Shown here piece by piece: positions 10,008-11,906 of a DNA stretch of 11,906 bases. Source of the DNA: Rubritepida sp. (GTDB lineage: Bacteria; Pseudomonadota; Alphaproteobacteria; Acetobacterales; Acetobacteraceae); the NCBI GenBank assembly GCA_007129145.1, contig SKWC01000382.1:1-11906 (forward strand), in the 5' to 3' direction. The notes under the pieces are model-generated. The model was given only the letters and a program-made list of their open reading frames with translations. It was not told where the DNA came from and searched no databases. The position numbers were made by a program, and so were the translations under genes. Position 1 is the first letter of the stretch. Every line of letters starts with the position of its first letter.

Positions 10008-11624
10008 ATGCGCATCGTCCTGGTCCACCCCAACTACCATTCGGGCGGTGCCGAGATCGCGGGCAACTGGCCGCCCGCCTGGGTCGCCTATCTGGCGGGC
10101 TATCTGAAGGCGGAGGGCTACACCGACCTCACCTTCATCGACGCGATGACCAACAACCTGACCGATGACCAGGTGCGCGACGCGCTGGCGCAGCTCCAGC
10201 CGGACATCATCGGCGCCACCGCCATCACCCCCAGCATCTACAAGGCCGAGCGCCTGCTGCAGATCGCCAGGGAAACCTGCCCGGATGCGGTGACCGTGCT
10301 GGGCGGCATCCACGGCACCTTCATGTACCAGCAGGTGCTGGCCGAGGCGCCCTGGATCGACGCCATCGTGCGCGGCGAGGGCGAGCAGGTGTTCCTCGAC
10401 CTGGTGCGCTGCGTGGACGAGGGGCGCTGGCCGCAGGAGCGCGGCTCGGTCCAGGGCATCGCCTATGCCCAGGACGGCAAGGTGGTCGCCACCCGCGCAG
10501 CCCCCCCGATCAAGGACCTGGACCGCATCCAGCCCGACTGGGGCGTGCTGGAATGGGACAAGTACATCTACATCCCGATGGGCAAGCGCGTCGCCATCCC
10601 CAACATGGCGCGCGGCTGCCCCTTCACCTGCAGCTTCTGCAGCCAGTGGAAGTTCTGGCGCGACTACCGGGTGCGTGATCCGCGCAAGGTCGTGGACGAG
10701 ATCGAGACGCTGGTGCGCGACCACGACGTGGGCTTCTTCATCCTGGCGGATGAGGAACCCACCATCAACAAGAAGAAATTCGTGCAGTTCTGCGAATTGC
10801 TGATCGAGCGCGACCTGCCGGTGCTGTGGGGCATCAACACCCGCGTCACCGACATCCTGCGCGACGAGGAACTGCTGCCGATGTACCGCCGCGCCGGGCT
10901 GATCCATGTCAGCCTGGGCACCGAGGCGGCGGCGCAGCTCAAGCTCGACCGCTTCAACAAGGAAACCACCGTCGCGCAGAACAAGAAGGCCATCCAGCTG
11001 CTGCGCCAGAACGGCATCGTCGCCGAGGCGCAGTTCATCGTGGGCCTGGAGAACGAGACGGTCGAGACGCTGGAAGAGACCTACCGCATGGCGCTGGACT
11101 GGGACCCGGACATGGCCAACTGGGCCATGTACACGCCCTGGCCCTTCAGCGACCTGTTCCGCGAGCTGGGCGACAAGGTCGAGGTGTTCGACTTCGACAA
11201 GTACAATTTCGTCACCCCCATCATGAAGCCCGACGCGATGGACCGCGCCACCCTGCTGGACCGGGTGATGCACAACTACCGCCGCTTCTACATGCGCAAG
11301 ACCTTCCTTTCCTACCCCTGGATCACGGATAAGGTGAAGCGCAGCTACATGCTGAACTGCCTGAAGGCTTTTCTGAAGTCGGGCTTCGAGCGGAAGTTCT
11401 ACGACCTCGGCAAGGTCGGCTACTGGGGGCCGCAATCGAAGAAGACGGTGAACTTCAACTTCGACCGTACGCGCAACGGCACCGCCCCGGCGCAGGACTG
11501 GAAGCAGGCCCCACCCGCCAAGCGCCCGGCCATGGCAGAAGTGAAGGCCTGCGGCGGCGGCGACCAGCAGATGACCGAGGCCGAGATGGAGGCCGCCGCC
11601 GCCCCGGCGCGCCCGCAGCCGTGA
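10008..11624 (+). CDS. bchE: Anaerobic Mg-protoporphyrin IX monomethyl ester cyclase (radical SAM/B12-type)
   Basis: BchE closes the isocyclic (fifth) ring of bacteriochlorophyll without oxygen; the new keto oxygen comes from water. It uses radical SAM chemistry and a cobalamin cofactor. The 538-residue protein begins MRIVLVHPNYHSGGAEIAGN, characteristic of BchE. Residues 1 to about 140 form the B12-binding-type domain, with no canonical DxHxxG cobalamin-histidine motif visible. The radical SAM 4Fe-4S cysteines are C204, C208 and C211 in GCPFTCSFC. Further conserved stretches include FILADEEPTINKKKF (244-258), HVSLGTEAAAQLKLDRF (300-316) and NWAMYTPWPFSDLF (371-384). The last 50 or so residues are Ala/Pro/Glu-rich and probably disordered, containing ACGGGDQQM (514-522). 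ATG 10008 has GGAGA at 9997-10001 with 6-base spacing. The stop overlaps the first possible bchJ start (GTGA). bchE-bchJ adjacency is known from purple bacterial photosynthesis clusters. Oxygen-sensitive chemistry implies function at low oxygen. Confidence 0.96.
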   Translation: MRIVLVHPNYHSGGAEIAGNWPPAWVAYLAGYLKAEGYTDLTFIDAMTNNLTDDQVRDALAQLQPDIIGATAITPSIYKAERLLQIARETCPDAVTVLGGIHGTFMYQQVLAEAPWIDAIVRGEGEQVFLDLVRCVDEGRWPQERGSVQGIAYAQDGKVVATRAAPPIKDLDRIQPDWGVLEWDKYIYIPMGKRVAIPNMARGCPFTCSFCSQWKFWRDYRVRDPRKVVDEIETLVRDHDVGFFILADEEPTINKKKFVQFCELLIERDLPVLWGINTRVTDILRDEELLPMYRRAGLIHVSLGTEAAAQLKLDRFNKETTVAQNKKAIQLLRQNGIVAEAQFIVGLENETVETLEETYRMALDWDPDMANWAMYTPWPFSDLFRELGDKVEVFDFDKYNFVTPIMKPDAMDRATLLDRVMHNYRRFYMRKTFLSYPWITDKVKRSYMLNCLKAFLKSGFERKFYDLGKVGYWGPQSKKTVNFNFDRTRNGTAPAQDWKQAPPAKRPAMAEVKACGGGDQQMTEAEMEAAAAPARPQP

Positions 11625-11671
11625 CCCAAGGGGTCGTGACCAAGGGGGCCGTGACCAAGGGGACCATGACC
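11621..11671 (+). repeat. Tandem 15-bp start-codon repeat at the bchE/bchJ junction
   Basis: Three consecutive 15-bp units, GTGACCCAAGGGGTC (11621-11635), GTGACCAAGGGGGCC (11636-11650) and GTGACCAAGGGGACC (11651-11665), are followed by a partial fourth unit, ATGACC (11666-11671). All are in the bchJ frame and would read VTQGV, VTKGA, VTKGT, MT. Each unit begins with a start codon and contains AAGG 4-5 bases before the next unit's start codon. Each GTGA also places a TGA in the bchE frame, the first being the real bchE stop. The repeat is seen directly; a role in bchJ translation is inferred. Confidence 0.9.
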
Positions 11672-11906
11672 GTGCCGGGCCGGGTCGGGCCGAACGCCAT
11701 CATCCAGGTGGCCGAGGCGCTCCGCATCGATCGCGGCGAGGCGCTTTGCCACGCCGTTTTCGCCCGGGCGGGCCTGCTGCGCCATCTGCGCGAACCGCCC
11801 GGCGCCATGGTCGAGGAGGCCGATGTGGCCGCGCTGCAGGCGGCGCTGCGCGCGGTGCTGGGCCCCGCCCATGCGGCGCGCATCGCGCGCGAGGCCGGGC
11901 GCCGCA
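11666..11906 (+). CDS. bchJ: BchJ, V4R-type bacteriochlorophyll synthesis protein, N-terminal part
   Basis: The first 80 codons of a gene running off the window. The translation MTVPGRVGPNAIIQVAEAL, then EPPGAMVEEADVAALQAAL and a stretch ending AARIAREAGRR, matches the N-terminal region of BchJ as I know it; the C-terminal V4R domain is outside the window. BchJ was first named a 4-vinyl (8-vinyl) reductase of the divinyl chlorophyllide step. Later work on green sulfur bacteria assigned that reaction to BciA and suggested BchJ helps with substrate handling, so the exact reaction should not be assumed. ATG 11666 is preferred because AAGG lies 5 bases upstream and the conserved GRVGPNAI follows closely. 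GTG codons at 11621, 11636 and 11651 are in-frame alternatives that would add 15, 10 or 5 residues. Coupling to bchE translation is likely because the stop of bchE lies within the same repeat. Confidence 0.85.
   Translation, partial: MTVPGRVGPNAIIQVAEALRIDRGEALCHAVFARAGLLRHLREPPGAMVEEADVAALQAALRAVLGPAHAARIAREAGRR

Noticed and set aside
9948..11435. A 495-codon minus-strand open frame opposite bchE
   Set aside because: Shadow composition rich in His, Gln, Val and Ala, no motifs, and it covers the bchE promoter and most of its coding region.

Overview
The window is very GC-rich, tightly packed bacterial DNA. Eight protein genes are visible; two are cut by the window edges, and no RNA gene, mobile element or CRISPR array was seen. 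Three things point to a phototrophic alphaproteobacterium: an NDUFA9-like reductase beside gltD-gltB, a GST-fold protein resembling alphaproteobacterial FzlA, and bchE-bchJ of bacteriochlorophyll synthesis. A Rhodospirillales/Acetobacteraceae-type anoxygenic phototroph is my best guess, but it rests on recall of families and gene order, not on a search.

Left part (1-7493), all on the plus strand: the 3' end of an NDUFA9-type SDR gene; a 225-bp intergenic region with several inverted repeats, including a perfect 10-bp hairpin; gltD and gltB, the small and large subunits of NADPH-dependent glutamate synthase, almost certainly one transcript; then a GST-fold gene. Together gltD and gltB turn 2-oxoglutarate plus glutamine into two glutamates, the second half of the GS-GOGAT ammonium assimilation route.

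Middle part (7494-9888): a LOG-family phosphoribohydrolase gene on the minus strand, convergent with the GST-fold gene (6 bp between stops). It is divergent from a beta-CASP metallo-beta-lactamase gene that probably encodes an RNA nuclease (82 bp between starts).

Right part (9889-11906): what looks like one edge of a photosynthesis gene cluster. bchE encodes the oxygen-independent Mg-protoporphyrin monomethyl ester cyclase. A 119-bp upstream gap holds an FNR/CRP-family-like box about 42 bp upstream of the start site implied by a weak -10 element. The bchE stop runs directly into bchJ through a tandem 15-bp repeat in which every unit carries a start codon and an AAGG ribosome-binding core.

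Most genes are ordinary core metabolism. The most unusual structure is the repeated start-codon module at the bchE/bchJ junction, followed by the putative anaerobic-type control site of bchE, the gltD leader hairpin, and the FzlA-like identity of the GST-fold protein.
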